From Nocardia araoensis NBRC 100135 (GTDB lineage Bacteria > Actinomycetota > Actinomycetes > Mycobacteriales > Mycobacteriaceae), in the NCBI RefSeq assembly GCF_000308435.1, contig NZ_BAFR01000132.1, positions 1 through 60,698 on the forward strand: a DNA stretch of 60,698 bases, given 5' to 3'. Made by a program: the position numbers and the translations under genes. Positions 1-8,182 of the stretch are shown here, in pieces. Every line of letters starts with the position of its first letter. Positions within the stretch are counted from its first letter, which is position 1. The notes below the pieces were generated by a model that saw nothing but the letters and a program-made list of their open reading frames with translations, had not been told where the DNA came from and searched no databases.

Positions 1-205
1 CTTCGTCCAGCTGCCGGTTCAGCTTCATCTCCAGCTGACGCTGGTTGCCGATGACCGACGCGGCCTGCTGCGAAAGGGCCTGGTGCTGCCGCTGGGCTTC
101 CTCGATAGCCTGCTGAATCTGGACCTTCGGATCCGCGTGCTCCTCGATCTTCGCATCGAAGAGGGCCATCAGGTATTTCCAGGCCTTGACGAACGGATTA
201 GCCAT
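1..205 (-). CDS. pspA: PspA/IM30-family phage shock protein (35-kDa antigen), N-terminal part
   Basis: Only the first 68 codons are inside the window; the gene runs off the left edge. The start [20 protein letters not shown] and the following glutamine- and glutamate-rich heptad stretch are typical of the amphipathic N-terminal helix and first coiled-coil helix of PspA/IM30 proteins, which bind stressed inner membrane as oligomers. It lies directly downstream of clgR on the same strand, as pspA (Rv2744c) follows clgR in mycobacteria, where ClgR activates it. A 199-base gap separates the two; I could not find a clear ClgR box in it. The family call is firm; the C-terminal part cannot be judged. 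Confidence 0.9.
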   Translation of the reverse strand, partial: MANPFVKAWKYLMALFDAKIEEHADPKVQIQQAIEEAQRQHQALSQQAASVIGNQRQLEMKLNRQLDE

Positions 206-404
206 CGATTGATCCCGCCTCCATCTGACATGCCGCGCTCGGGCGCGACTCCAGTGCGCGACCGTCACGCACTCGATATGTGCCTATCCTCCACCATCCG
301 GCACCCGGGCCGGGCGAACCCGGCCCAACCGACGCCTACGGAGAATCTATCCGCTTTCCGCCCCCGCCCGCAGCGTTGCCGGCGTGGCCGCGCCCCTTCG
401 CCCG

Positions 405-857
405 TCACGCACCCTTCACCAGGACCAACATGTCCGATCGTGGCGCGGGGATGACGATCCGGGTGTCCTCCGCCAGCGGCAGCGGCCGCGCGGGCGCATC
501 GGCCACCGACATGGTGGCCGTCGCGGGCGCGGGCTCGGCCTGCGCGGCGGGTTCGGCCGCCGTCCGCTCCGGCTCGGACGCGGGCGTGGCAGCCGCGTCC
601 GCGGGCGCACCGGCCGTCGCACCGTCGATGCCGGCCATGATCGTGCTCACATCCCACAGCACCCGCGATAGCGGCACGTCCAGCGCTTCGCAGATGGCGG
701 CCAGCAATTCGCTGGAGGCCTCCTTGCGGCCCCGCTCGACTTCGGAGAGATAGCCGAGGCTCACCCGCGCCGACGTCGACACCTCGCGCAAGGTCCGGTT
801 CTGGGCGAGACGCGCACGCCGCAGACTGTCCCCGATCGCCTCTCGCAGCAGCGTCAT
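405..857 (-). CDS. clgR: ClgR-type XRE-family transcriptional activator
   Basis: A 150-residue regulator. A Cro/C1-type helix-turn-helix occupies about residues 10-65 (recognition region [20 protein letters not shown]), followed by an Ala/Pro-rich tail of about 80 residues that ends in a short hydrophobic motif, DMLVLVKGA. In actinobacteria ClgR activates clp protease genes and pspA after envelope or protein-folding stress. The ATG was chosen because AAGGAG sits six bases upstream; an upstream extension to about 1058 would be low-complexity sequence without a ribosome site. It precedes pspA on the same strand. The ClgR assignment rests on the HTH plus synteny. Confidence 0.9.
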   Translation of the reverse strand: MTLLREAIGDSLRRARLAQNRTLREVSTSARVSLGYLSEVERGRKEASSELLAAICEALDVPLSRVLWDVSTIMAGIDGATAGAPADAAATPASEPERTAAEPAAQAEPAPATATMSVADAPARPLPLAEDTRIVIPAPRSDMLVLVKGA

Positions 858-969
858 CTCGTTCTCCTTCGCTCCCGGTCGCCGGGCCGACGCGATTCTC
901 GACCCCACGCATGCCGTTCTTTCTGGCACAACGTCGGAACCGGGGCGGATGGTTCCCGCCGGGGTCACC

Positions 970-1497
970 TCAGCCGCTCCGCCCGACGCGGTCGGCCGAG
1001 TCCGTGCCCGCCTCCCGCACACACCGCAGCAATTCCGCCACCGCCGTGCGCGTCGCACCGATTCTGATCGTCCACCGGTCGCCGGGGAGTTTCAACCGCA
1101 TCACCTCGGTGTGCCCGGGACCGGCCAGTCCGAGGAAGACCGTGCCGACCGGGTGCCCGTCCTGCGAATCGGGACCCGCCACGCCGGTCAGCCCGACACC
1201 CCAGTCCGCGCCGCAGCGCGTGCGAGCGCCGACGGCCAGCTGTTCGGCGGTGCTCGCCGCCACCGGACCTTCGGCCGCGAGGACCTCCGCGTCGACGCCC
1301 GCCAGGCTGTGCTTGAGATCTGTGGCGTACACCACCAGGCCGCCACGCAGCACGGCACTCGCGCCCGGCACCCCGGCGATTGTCGCGGCGAGCAGGCCCG
1401 CGGTCAGCGATTCCGCGGTAGCCACTGTTTGCCGCACGGTCACCAGCGCACGAACGAGTTCGATGGCGGGCACCTCGGCGACCAGTGGATCGCTCAT
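970..1497 (-). CDS. cinA: CinA C-terminal-domain protein, nicotinamide-nucleotide amidohydrolase PncC type
   Basis: A 175-residue stand-alone CinA C-terminal domain. Family motifs visible are [15 protein letters not shown] near the N-terminus, [16 protein letters not shown], the [16 protein letters not shown] segment and [20 protein letters not shown]. The family deamidates nicotinamide mononucleotide to nicotinate mononucleotide in NAD salvage. The start ATG overlaps the stop of pgsA by four bases (ATGA), so the two are likely translationally coupled and in one operon. The N-terminal molybdopterin-binding-like domain of long CinA proteins is absent, so this is the short PncC form. Confidence 0.9.
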   Translation of the reverse strand: MSDPLVAEVPAIELVRALVTVRQTVATAESLTAGLLAATIAGVPGASAVLRGGLVVYATDLKHSLAGVDAEVLAAEGPVAASTAEQLAVGARTRCGADWGVGLTGVAGPDSQDGHPVGTVFLGLAGPGHTEVMRLKLPGDRWTIRIGATRTAVAELLRCVREAGTDSADRVGRSG

Positions 1498-2153
1498 GCG
1501 CCGCGGTTCCGCCCCTGGCCGCCTGCGAACCACACCCGCCCCGCCTGACCGACGTAGTCCAGGCCGGTGGCCACGGTCAGCGCGACCGCCGAGTACATCA
1601 GCAGCATGCCGAGCCCGGCGATCCAGCCCGAAAGCGGCAGCAGCAACATGGCGATGGCCAGTGATTGCACCAGTGTCTTCAGCTTGCCGCCGCGCCCGGC
1701 GGGGATCACTCCGCGCCGCACGACGATCAAGCGCAGCAATGTGACGCCGATCTCCCGGCCGCAGATCACCAAGGTGATCCACCAGGCCAGATCCCCGAGT
1801 ACCGACAGGCCGATCACCGCGGAACCGATCAGCGCTTTGTCCGCGATGGGATCGGCCAGTTTCCCGAAATCGGTCACCAACCCGTATTTGCGAGCCAATT
1901 GCCCGTCGAACCGGTCGGTGATCGCGGCGAGGCCGAACAGCGCCGCGGCGGCGATTCGCCAACCGGTCTGGTGACCATCTACCGCGAACAGCGCGAGGAC
2001 GAACAGCGGCACGATCGCGATGCGCAGCATGGTGAGCACGTTCGCGATGTTGAACAACGGCGGCCCGCTCTCCGCCTGCGCGGGCGCGAAGCCCGGACGG
2101 GCCGGGGCGGGCGCGCTCCAGGGGCGGTCCGTCTCGTCGGGTTGCACGCTCAT
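1494..2153 (-). CDS. pgsA: CDP-diacylglycerol--glycerol-3-phosphate 3-phosphatidyltransferase
   Basis: A 219-residue integral membrane protein that makes phosphatidylglycerophosphate from CDP-diacylglycerol and glycerol 3-phosphate, the first committed step to phosphatidylglycerol and cardiolipin. The complete CDP-alcohol phosphatidyltransferase signature is present at residues 83-105: D83-G84, A87-R88, G97, D101 and D105, with the family spacing DGx2ARx8Gx3Dx3D. Four to five hydrophobic segments surround it, after a polar N-terminal tail of about 34 residues. It is the first gene of the pgsA-cinA pair and occupies the position of mycobacterial pgsA3. Confidence 0.95.
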   Translation of the reverse strand: MSVQPDETDRPWSAPAPARPGFAPAQAESGPPLFNIANVLTMLRIAIVPLFVLALFAVDGHQTGWRIAAAALFGLAAITDRFDGQLARKYGLVTDFGKLADPIADKALIGSAVIGLSVLGDLAWWITLVICGREIGVTLLRLIVVRRGVIPAGRGGKLKTLVQSLAIAMLLLPLSGWIAGLGMLLMYSAVALTVATGLDYVGQAGRVWFAGGQGRNRGA

Positions 2154-2295
2154 GCCTTCGCCCCACCGGCGGTCGGCGCGCTCACGGCCGCCTCGTCATA
2201 CCGCCGCACCGCCCGGCGCGATGCGGTGAGCTGAACGAGTGGATCTGCGGCACACGTTCAGACTATCGGTAGCCGGGCCGACTACTGTGCACCCC

Positions 2296-2862
2296 ATGAC
2301 CTCTCGGGGACCACTAGGTGGTTCGACCAGCGACGCGTATCGGGGCGCGGCTTCGGCCGCGCAGAGTTCCCTCCCGGTCGTCCGACGCGCGCGAACCTCC
2401 GACGTGCCCGAGATCAAGCGCCTCGTCGACGTCTACGCGGGCCGCATCCTGCTGGAGAAGAACCTGGTCACCCTCTACGAGGCGGTGCAGGAGTTCTGGG
2501 TCGCCGAACTCGACGGTCACGTGGTCGGCTGCGGTGCGCTGCATGTGCTGTGGGCGGATCTCGGGGAGGTGCGCACGGTCGCGGTGCACCCCGATGTCAA
2601 GGGCGCCGGTGTGGGCAAACTCATCGTGCAGCGGCTGATCGCGGTGGCCCGCGAGCTCGAACTGGAACGGGTGTTCGTGCTGACCTTCGAGGTGGAGTTC
2701 TTCGGCAGGCACGGCTTCGTCGAGATCGACGGCACGCCGGTCACCGCCGAGGTGTACGCCGAGATGTGCCGGTCCTACGACACCGGTGTGGCCGAGTTCC
2801 TCGATTTGAGCTACGTGAAGCCGAACACGCTCGGCAATACTCGGATGCTGCTGACGCTCTGA
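2296..2862 (+). CDS. argA: GNAT-family N-acetyltransferase, ArgA-type N-acetylglutamate synthase
   Basis: A 188-residue GNAT protein. The acetyl-CoA-binding motif is VHPDVKGAGVGKLIVQRL (V-x-G-x-G-x-G/K pattern), preceded by the WADLGEVRTVAV strand and followed by the FFGRHGFVEID loop typical of the short stand-alone N-acetylglutamate synthases of actinobacteria (Rv2747 type). It would acetylate glutamate with acetyl-CoA at the first step of arginine synthesis. The gene diverges from pgsA exactly as in mycobacteria. The ATG at 2296 was taken because the sequence before it is not conserved-looking; an in-frame start at 2239 is possible. No clear ribosome site precedes 2296, so the transcript may be leaderless. 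Confidence 0.85.
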   Translation: MTSRGPLGGSTSDAYRGAASAAQSSLPVVRRARTSDVPEIKRLVDVYAGRILLEKNLVTLYEAVQEFWVAELDGHVVGCGALHVLWADLGEVRTVAVHPDVKGAGVGKLIVQRLIAVARELELERVFVLTFEVEFFGRHGFVEIDGTPVTAEVYAEMCRSYDTGVAEFLDLSYVKPNTLGNTRMLLTL

Positions 2863-2888
2863 GTCCGTCCCGACAGGAAGCGATACCC

Positions 2889-3173
2889 GTGCCGATCTTC
2901 GCCGTCCACTACGTCTACTCCGATGCCACCGTCGCGGGCCGCGACGTCCACCGCCCCGAGCACCGAGCCTGGCTGGCCGGTCTGCTCGAGGCGGGCGTCC
3001 TGCTCAGCAGCGGTCCGTACCCGGACGGGTCCGGAGCGCTGCTGCTGTTCCGCTCGCAGGACGAGGGACAGTTGAAGGACCTGCTCGCCCAGGATCCGTT
3101 CGCCCGGCAGAACCTCATCGATGACGTCCGCGCCGTGGAATGGGCCCCGGTCTTCGGCGCCTTCGCGCCCTGA
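2889..3173 (+). CDS. YciI-family protein
   Basis: A 94-residue single-domain protein of the YciI ferredoxin-like alpha/beta fold. The HRPEHRAWLAGLLEAG segment, the LSSGPYPDGSGALLLF strand pair and the final DDVRAVEWAPVFGAF strand match the family, which has a conserved His/Asp pair in a putative active site; no general reaction is established. The GTG start is supported by AGGAAG eight bases upstream. It begins 26 bases after the acetyltransferase and is probably co-transcribed with it. The call is a family assignment only. Confidence 0.85.
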   Translation: MPIFAVHYVYSDATVAGRDVHRPEHRAWLAGLLEAGVLLSSGPYPDGSGALLLFRSQDEGQLKDLLAQDPFARQNLIDDVRAVEWAPVFGAFAP

Positions 3174-3176
3174 CGG

Positions 3177-4157
3177 CTACCGGTCCGCTCGGACCCGTGT
3201 GCGCAGCAGGCTGGCGACCGTCGCGACCACCAGGATGACCAGGATCACGCCCAGCGAGACGGGCGTGGAGATCTCCGGGACCGCGACGTGCTCGCCGCCG
3301 TTGACGAACGGCAGCGTGTTCTCGTGCAGGGCGTGCAGCACCAGCTTCACGCCGATGAACGCGAGGATCGCCGCCAGCCCGTAGGACAGGTACACCAGCC
3401 GGTCGAGCAATCCGCCGATCAGGAAGTACAGCTGTCGCAAGCCCATGAGCGCGAACGCGTTGGCGGTGAAGACCAGGTACGGCTGCTCGGTCAGGCCGTA
3501 GATGGCCGGGATCGAATCCAGCGCGAAGAGCAGGTCGGCGAACCCGATGGCGAGCAGCGCCAGCAACAGCGGCGTGACCACCCGGCGTCCGTCGACCCTG
3601 GTGATCAGCTTGTCGCCGTCGTACTCGTCGGTCGTGGGCAGCACCCGCTTGGCCAGCGCGACGATCCGGCTGTCGCGTTTCTCCTCGACCTCGACCTCGT
3701 GTCCGCTCTCGCGCAACAACTTGACCGCGGTGTAGACGAGGAACAGACCGAACAGATAGAACACCCAGCTGAACGCGCTGATCGCGGCCGCGCCGACGGC
3801 GATGAACGCACCGCGCATGGCCAAGGCGAGCACGATGCCGATCAACAGCACCTTCTGCTGGTAGATCCGCGGCACCGCGAAGGTGGACATGATGATCAGA
3901 AAGACGAACAGATTGTCCACCGAGAGCGCCTTCTCGGTGACGAAGCCCGCGTAGTACTCCCCGGCGTAGGTCGAGCCCCACTGCCAGGCGACCACGCCGC
4001 CGAACACCAGCGCCAGCCCGATGTAGACCGCGGACCAGAACCCGGATTCCCGGAACGTCGGTTCGTGCGGGGTGCGGACATGGGCGAAGAAGTCGAAGAC
4101 GAACAGGCCGAGGATCACCACGACGGTGATCGCCCATTCGAGTGCGGTTACGTGCAT
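3177..4157 (-). CDS. TerC-family integral membrane protein
   Basis: A 326-residue membrane protein with about eight to nine hydrophobic segments. TerC landmarks are VTEKALSVDNLFVF near residue 70, the central GFADLLFALDSIPAIYG loop with acidic residues inside membrane segments, and the NAFALMGLRQLYFLIGG segment. The family (TerC/Alx/MeeF) exports manganese or supports metal loading of exported proteins. The start MHVTALEW was chosen from the family; the longer frame adds unconserved residues. I looked for a yybP-ykoY manganese riboswitch between this gene and the divergent methyltransferase and did not see one. The stop lies three bases from the end of the convergent YciI gene. Confidence 0.92.
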   Translation of the reverse strand: MHVTALEWAITVVVILGLFVFDFFAHVRTPHEPTFRESGFWSAVYIGLALVFGGVVAWQWGSTYAGEYYAGFVTEKALSVDNLFVFLIIMSTFAVPRIYQQKVLLIGIVLALAMRGAFIAVGAAAISAFSWVFYLFGLFLVYTAVKLLRESGHEVEVEEKRDSRIVALAKRVLPTTDEYDGDKLITRVDGRRVVTPLLLALLAIGFADLLFALDSIPAIYGLTEQPYLVFTANAFALMGLRQLYFLIGGLLDRLVYLSYGLAAILAFIGVKLVLHALHENTLPFVNGGEHVAVPEISTPVSLGVILVILVVATVASLLRTRVRADR

Positions 4158-4285
4158 ACGGTGTGCCGATCGAAGAACATGATGTCCATAATGCCCGATT
4201 TGTCCGTTACTGCGTGATAGCGGATTGATTGCCGCCCATAATTCCACATGCGTTCACCCGGTCGTTCGTGCCACAGTCGTCGCTT

Positions 4286-5110
4286 GTGGCCGACGACTAC
4301 CGCACCCTCAACCGCGCCAACTGGGACGAGCGCGCTCCCGCGCACGCCGCCTCCCGCGAATACGCGGTCGACCGCTTCGTCACCGACCCCGCCTTCCTCA
4401 GCGACGTCGTGCGCTTCGATCTTCCGCTGCTCGGTGACATCTCCGGCCTGCGCGGCGTGCACCTGCAGTGCCACATCGGCACCGACACGCTGTCCTTGGC
4501 GCGGCTCGGCGCGACGATGACCGGACTCGACTTCTCTCCCTCCTCCTTGGCGCAGGCTCGGTTGCTGGCCGAGCGGACCGCGACGCCGATCGATTTCGCC
4601 GAAGCGGACGTCTACGACGCGGTCGACGCACTCGGCGGCGCGCGATTCGACCTGGTGTTCACCGGCATCGGCGCGCTGTGCTGGCTGCCGAGCGTCGCCA
4701 GGTGGGCGGAGGTCGTCGCCGAACTGTTGCGGCCGGGCGGACGGCTGTTCCTGCGGGAAGGCCATCCCGCGCTGTGGTCGATGGACGACGACCACGGCGG
4801 CAGGCTCGTCGTCGGCTACCCGTACTTCGAGACGCCCGAGCCGATGGTCTTCCAGGACGGCACCACCTACGTCGAGACCGATGTCCGGTTCACCCGGATC
4901 ACCACGCACGAATGGAACCACGGGCTCGGCGAGGTCGTCAGCGCACTGCTGGCGGCGGGCCTCACCCTGACCGGCCTGGTCGAACATCGCAGTGTCCCGT
5001 GGAACGCGTTGCCCGGCTTGATGTCAGCGGGCCAGGACGGTGAATGGCGGCTGACCCGGCATCCGGAGAGGCTGCCGTTGAGCTATACCCTCCAGGCACG
5101 CAAGAACTGA
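4286..5110 (+). CDS. Class I SAM-dependent methyltransferase
   Basis: About 274 residues. The N-terminal YRTLNRANWDERAPAHA block is characteristic of a family of small-molecule methyltransferases. Motif I is degenerate (VHLQCHIGTDTLSLARLGA) but well placed, followed by the acidic end of strand 2 (GLDFSP), motif II around FAEADVYD and the post-motif LLRPGGRLFLREGHPA. The substrate is unknown. I chose the GTG at 4286 because homologues begin just before the YRTLNRANWDE block; GTG at 4268 is an alternative in the same frame. It is divergent from terC. Confidence 0.85.
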   Translation: MADDYRTLNRANWDERAPAHAASREYAVDRFVTDPAFLSDVVRFDLPLLGDISGLRGVHLQCHIGTDTLSLARLGATMTGLDFSPSSLAQARLLAERTATPIDFAEADVYDAVDALGGARFDLVFTGIGALCWLPSVARWAEVVAELLRPGGRLFLREGHPALWSMDDDHGGRLVVGYPYFETPEPMVFQDGTTYVETDVRFTRITTHEWNHGLGEVVSALLAAGLTLTGLVEHRSVPWNALPGLMSAGQDGEWRLTRHPERLPLSYTLQARKN

Positions 5111-5149
5111 ACCGGGTAGGGTCGTCCGCGACGCAAAAGCGGTTCCCAA

Positions 5150-5164
5150 CACCGGCATCCGGTG
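5150..5164. promoter_or_regulatory. Palindrome CACCGG-CAT-CCGGTG, candidate operator of the leader/tRNA unit
   Basis: A perfect six-base inverted repeat with a three-base spacer lies 47 bases before the leader ORF start. The AT-rich GCTAATTTC that follows immediately could serve as a -10 region. It is the only palindrome in the 100 bases where the promoter of the downstream leader must lie. Binding by a regulator is inferred from symmetry and position only. Confidence 0.4.
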
Positions 5165-5210
5165 CTAATTTCTGAGCCGCGAAGATCACAGACCACAGGA
5201 AGGCGCGACG

Positions 5211-5321
5211 ATGACCACGACGGCTGGGCGGCAGGGGTTGCCGAGCGGTGCGTCGTATGCCCGCGCCGGGCTATGGGTCTCGTCCGTCCTCCGGCGGATG
5301 AGCGCGCGGAGCCGCCCCTGA
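5211..5321 (+). CDS. Putative 36-residue leader peptide
   Basis: An ATG with AGGAAGG eight bases upstream opens a 36-codon frame that begins MTTTAGRQGLPSG, ends VLRRMSARSRP and stops with TGA at 5319-5321. It has no recognised domain. It contains a single CTA leucine codon at 5271-5273, followed by the only TGG tryptophan codon; CTA is scarce in such G+C-rich DNA. Its last five codons form the 5' arm of a predicted antiterminator, and the terminator begins 28 bases after its stop. The position, length and overlap with the RNA structures fit a regulatory leader better than a functional protein. Translation is supported only by the ribosome site. Confidence 0.5.
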   Translation: MTTTAGRQGLPSGASYARAGLWVSSVLRRMSARSRP

Positions 5322-5365
5322 AACGTGTCTTTCGCAGACCCGTAGCGAGAAGGGGTCACTCCGCG
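5305..5365 (+). promoter_or_regulatory. Predicted antiterminator alternative to the terminator stem
   Basis: CGCGGAG at 5305-5311 pairs perfectly with CTCCGCG at 5359-5365, and CCCCT at 5315-5319 pairs with AGGGG at 5351-5355, leaving a three-by-three internal loop (CCG/TCA). Inside it ACGTGTCT (5323-5330) and AGACCCGT (5336-5343) form a small hairpin with a TTCGC loop. The 3' arm uses the same bases as the left arm of the terminator, so the two structures exclude each other. The 5' arm lies in the last codons of the leader ORF, where a terminating ribosome would cover it. Pairing was worked out by hand; energies were not computed. Confidence 0.5.
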
Positions 5366-5392
5366 GCGAACAGCCTGGAGTGACCCCTTTTT
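5350..5392 (+). terminator. Strong intrinsic terminator in front of the tRNA
   Basis: AAGGGGTCACTCC (5350-5362) and GGAGTGACCCCTT (5377-5389) form a perfect 13-bp stem with a 14-base loop, ending in TTTTT (5388-5392). It is oriented for rightward transcription. The tRNA begins only 11 bases later, which leaves no room for a separate promoter between terminator and tRNA, so the tRNA should depend on read-through unless a promoter is buried in the leader. Confidence 0.85.
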
Positions 5393-5403
5393 CGTGCGAC
5401 CGA

Positions 5404-5480
5404 TCCCTCGTAGCCCAACAGGTAGAGGCGCCGGACCTAGATTCCGGTAGATGCGAGTTCGAATCTCGCCGAGGGAACCA
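5404..5480 (+). tRNA. Atypical tRNA with UAG anticodon (Leu CUA-like), encoded CCA
   Basis: A complete cloverleaf: acceptor TCCCTCG/CGAGGGA (7 bp), D arm GCC/GGC with GG at the loop, anticodon stem CCGGA/TCCGG around loop CCTAGAT, variable loop TAGAT, T arm GCGAG-TTCGAAT-CTCGC, discriminator A and encoded CCA. With five-base-pair stem register the anticodon is TAG, which reads leucine CUA. The D arm and A73 resemble bacterial tRNA-Leu, yet the long variable arm of tRNA-Leu is missing and position 33 is C instead of the near-universal T. It could be a specialised, degenerate or misassigned tRNA. It is convergent with ftsK, six bases away. Confidence 0.75.
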
Positions 5481-5486
5481 GCCGGA

Positions 5487-8066
5487 TCACTCCGATGACT
5501 CGGCGGGGTCGCCGCCGTCCCCGCCGCCGCGGATCGACCACAGCAACCCTTCCAGCTCATCGGGTTTCACCAGCACGCCGCGCGCCTTGGAACCCTCGCT
5601 CGGGCCGACCACGCCTCGGGTCTCCATGAGGTCCATCAGCCGCCCCGCCTTGGCGAAGCCGACGCGCAACTTGCGCTGCAGCATGGAGGTGGACCCGAAC
5701 TGCGAAGTGACCACGAGTTCCACCGCCTGCAGGAAGACGTCGAGATCGTCGCCGATGTCGGGGTCGACGTCCTTCTTCTCGCCCGCCTTCGCTGCGGTGA
5801 CGCCCTCTTGGTACTCCGGCGCCGCCTGATTCTTGGTGAACTCGACGACGCCGTGGATCTCCTCGTCGCTGATGAACGCGCCCTGCAACCGGGTCGGCTT
5901 GCCCGCCCCCATCGGCAGGAACAAGCCGTCGCCCATGCCGATCAACTTCTCCGCGCCGGGCTGGTCGAGGATGACGCGCGAATCGGTCAGCGAGGAGGTG
6001 GCGAAGGCGAGCCGGGAGGGGACGTTGGTCTTGATCAGACCGGTCACCACGTCCACCGAGGGCCGCTGGGTGGCCAGCACGAGGTGGATACCGGCCGCAC
6101 GGGCCTTCTGGGTGATGCGGACGATGGCGTCCTCCACGTCGCGCGGAGCGGTCATCATGAGATCGGCCAACTCGTCGACGATGGCCAGGATGTACGGGTA
6201 GGGCCGGTAGACCCGTTCGCTGCCCAGCGGCGCGGTGATCGCCCCCGACTTCACCTTCTTGTTGAAGTCGTCGATGTGGCGCACCTTGTTGGCCTGCATG
6301 TCCTGGTAGCGCTGCTCCATCTCCTCGACCAGCCAGGCCAGCGCGGCCGCCGCCTTCTTCGGCTGCGTGATGATCGGCGTGATCAGGTGCGGAATGCCCT
6401 CGTAGGGAGTCAGTTCCACCATCTTCGGGTCGATCAGGATCATCCGGACCTCGTCCGGTGTCGCCCGCTGCAACAGCGACACCAGCATCGAGTTCACGAA
6501 GCTGGATTTACCCGAGCCGGTGGAACCCGCGACCAGCAGGTGCGGCATCTTGGCCAGATTCGCGGAGACGAACTCGCCCTCGATGTTCTTGCCCAGACCG
6601 ATCACCAGCGGATGGTGGTCGTTGCGGGTGGCGGGCGCCTTGAGCACGTCGGCGAGACGGACCAGCTCACGGTCGGCGTTGGGCACCTCGATGCCGACGG
6701 CGGACTTGCCGGGGATCGGGGCGAGCAGCCGGACGTTCTCGGTCGCGACGGCGTAGGCGATGTTGCGCGCCAGCGCGGTGATCTTCTCCACCTTCACGCC
6801 GGGACCGAGCTCGACCTCGTAGCGCGTCACCGTCGGGCCGCGGACGAACCCCGTCACCGCGGCGTCGATCTTGAACTGCACCAGCACCTCGGTGATCGCC
6901 TCGATCATCGATTCGTTGGCGGCGCTGCGTTTCTTGGGCGGATCCCCGTCGGTCAGCAGCGACAACGGCGGCAGCGTGTAGTCGCCTTCGACCTCGCGGT
7001 CGGTGACGAACTCCAGCTGTTTCGGCGGCGGCGGTGTCTGATCCTCCACCACCGCGGCGGGGCGCTGCTTCTTCGGCTTCGGTTTCGGCGCGGGTTCCTC
7101 GGCCGCGATCTGCTTGGCGTCGCGCAGCGGTGGTTCGCCGAGCGATTCGGTGACCGCGTCGGGATCGCCGAACTCGTCGGGCGGGTAGTTCTCCGCGGGC
7201 GTGCGGCCGCGACGCTTGGTGGTGGCGCGATGCACCGGGAATCCGTCGGCGTCGTAGTCGGCCGGGTCGTAGTCCCTGCGCTCGCCGTCGAATTCGCCGG
7301 TCTCGGTACCGAGGTAGCGACGCAGCTTGGCGGGCACCTCGCGCACCGTCGTCCCGGTCACCAGCAGCGCGCCGAAGACGATGGCCAGCAACAGGATCGG
7401 TACCGAGAGCCAGGCGGTGAGGCCGTCGGTCAGCGGACCGCCGGTCACGAGGCCGACGAAACCGGCCGCCCTGGAACGCCCGTGCGCGTCGGTGGGGGCG
7501 CCCGCGGCGATGTGCCACAGCCCGAGGACCGGCAGGCCGATCAGTAGGCCACCCAGCACCAGCCGCGGCCGGATCTCGGGGCGCGGTTCGGTGCGCATCA
7601 GGACGACGGCGATGCCGGAGGCGACGAACGGCAGGGCGGCGGAGGCCGATCCGGAGATCGCGCGGATCACGTCCTCCACCAGGTGGCCGATGGGGCCGCC
7701 TGCCGACAACCAGACCGCCGCCGCGATCACGGCGCTCAGCGCGATCAGCGCGAGCGCGACGCCGTCGCGCCGATGTCCGTGTTCGATCTCGCCCGCGCGG
7801 CTCAGGGCGCGCGTGGTCGCACCGAGCCCGCGGGCCAACATCGTCCAGCCGCTGCCGATGCCCTGGGTGATCACCGTGAGCGGAGCCGTGTTGGAAGGAC
7901 GGCGCACCGGGCGCCGGGCCGAGGTGGTGCGCCTGCGGGGCGTGGCGGTCGCCCTGGGCGTCGCCGTGCGGGGGGTGGCCGCGCGAGACCGCGCCGTGGT
8001 AGTCCTCCCCCGCGCCGATCCCGCCCGCGCCCGACTGGTCGTGGTGCTGCGGGACTTACCTGCCAT
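5487..8066 (-). CDS. ftsK: FtsK/SpoIIIE-type DNA translocase
   Basis: An 859-residue septal DNA pump that segregates chromosome termini during division. A basic Arg/Thr/Ala-rich tail (1-60) precedes about four membrane segments (105-240), a charged linker (250-380), the alpha domain, and the RecA-like motor with Walker A GSTGSGKS at 514-521 and Walker B ILAIVDE at about 626-632. The C-terminal gamma winged helix, which reads orienting sequences on the chromosome, is intact (SQFGSTSMLQRKLRVGFAKA onward). Length and order are normal for actinobacterial FtsK, and the place next to argA is that of Rv2748c. Confidence 0.97.
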   Translation of the reverse strand: MAGKSRSTTTSRARAGSARGRTTTARSRAATPRTATPRATATPRRRTTSARRPVRRPSNTAPLTVITQGIGSGWTMLARGLGATTRALSRAGEIEHGHRRDGVALALIALSAVIAAAVWLSAGGPIGHLVEDVIRAISGSASAALPFVASGIAVVLMRTEPRPEIRPRLVLGGLLIGLPVLGLWHIAAGAPTDAHGRSRAAGFVGLVTGGPLTDGLTAWLSVPILLLAIVFGALLVTGTTVREVPAKLRRYLGTETGEFDGERRDYDPADYDADGFPVHRATTKRRGRTPAENYPPDEFGDPDAVTESLGEPPLRDAKQIAAEEPAPKPKPKKQRPAAVVEDQTPPPPKQLEFVTDREVEGDYTLPPLSLLTDGDPPKKRSAANESMIEAITEVLVQFKIDAAVTGFVRGPTVTRYEVELGPGVKVEKITALARNIAYAVATENVRLLAPIPGKSAVGIEVPNADRELVRLADVLKAPATRNDHHPLVIGLGKNIEGEFVSANLAKMPHLLVAGSTGSGKSSFVNSMLVSLLQRATPDEVRMILIDPKMVELTPYEGIPHLITPIITQPKKAAAALAWLVEEMEQRYQDMQANKVRHIDDFNKKVKSGAITAPLGSERVYRPYPYILAIVDELADLMMTAPRDVEDAIVRITQKARAAGIHLVLATQRPSVDVVTGLIKTNVPSRLAFATSSLTDSRVILDQPGAEKLIGMGDGLFLPMGAGKPTRLQGAFISDEEIHGVVEFTKNQAAPEYQEGVTAAKAGEKKDVDPDIGDDLDVFLQAVELVVTSQFGSTSMLQRKLRVGFAKAGRLMDLMETRGVVGPSEGSKARGVLVKPDELEGLLWSIRGGGDGGDPAESSE

Positions 8067-8182
8067 GGCCCCAGGCTAGCCGCAATCGCCCCATCCGGAC
8101 CATCCGCAACACTGGTGCCGTTCCGCCTCGCACGGCTTTTCGCCGGTCACCGGTTCCCCGGGACGGGGCGATGGCAGTGAAA

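Noticed and set aside
206..404. ClgR box upstream of pspA
   Set aside because: CGCTCGGGCG near 238-247 looks similar but has the wrong length and spacing compared with the described CGCYNANRGCG core.
4158..4285. Possible manganese (yybP-ykoY) riboswitch in front of terC
   Set aside because: The conserved loops of that riboswitch could not be found on the minus strand of this gap.
5808..7547. A 579-codon open frame on the plus strand opposite ftsK
   Set aside because: Same shadow effect; no ribosome site, no family motif, and ftsK is certain on the other strand.
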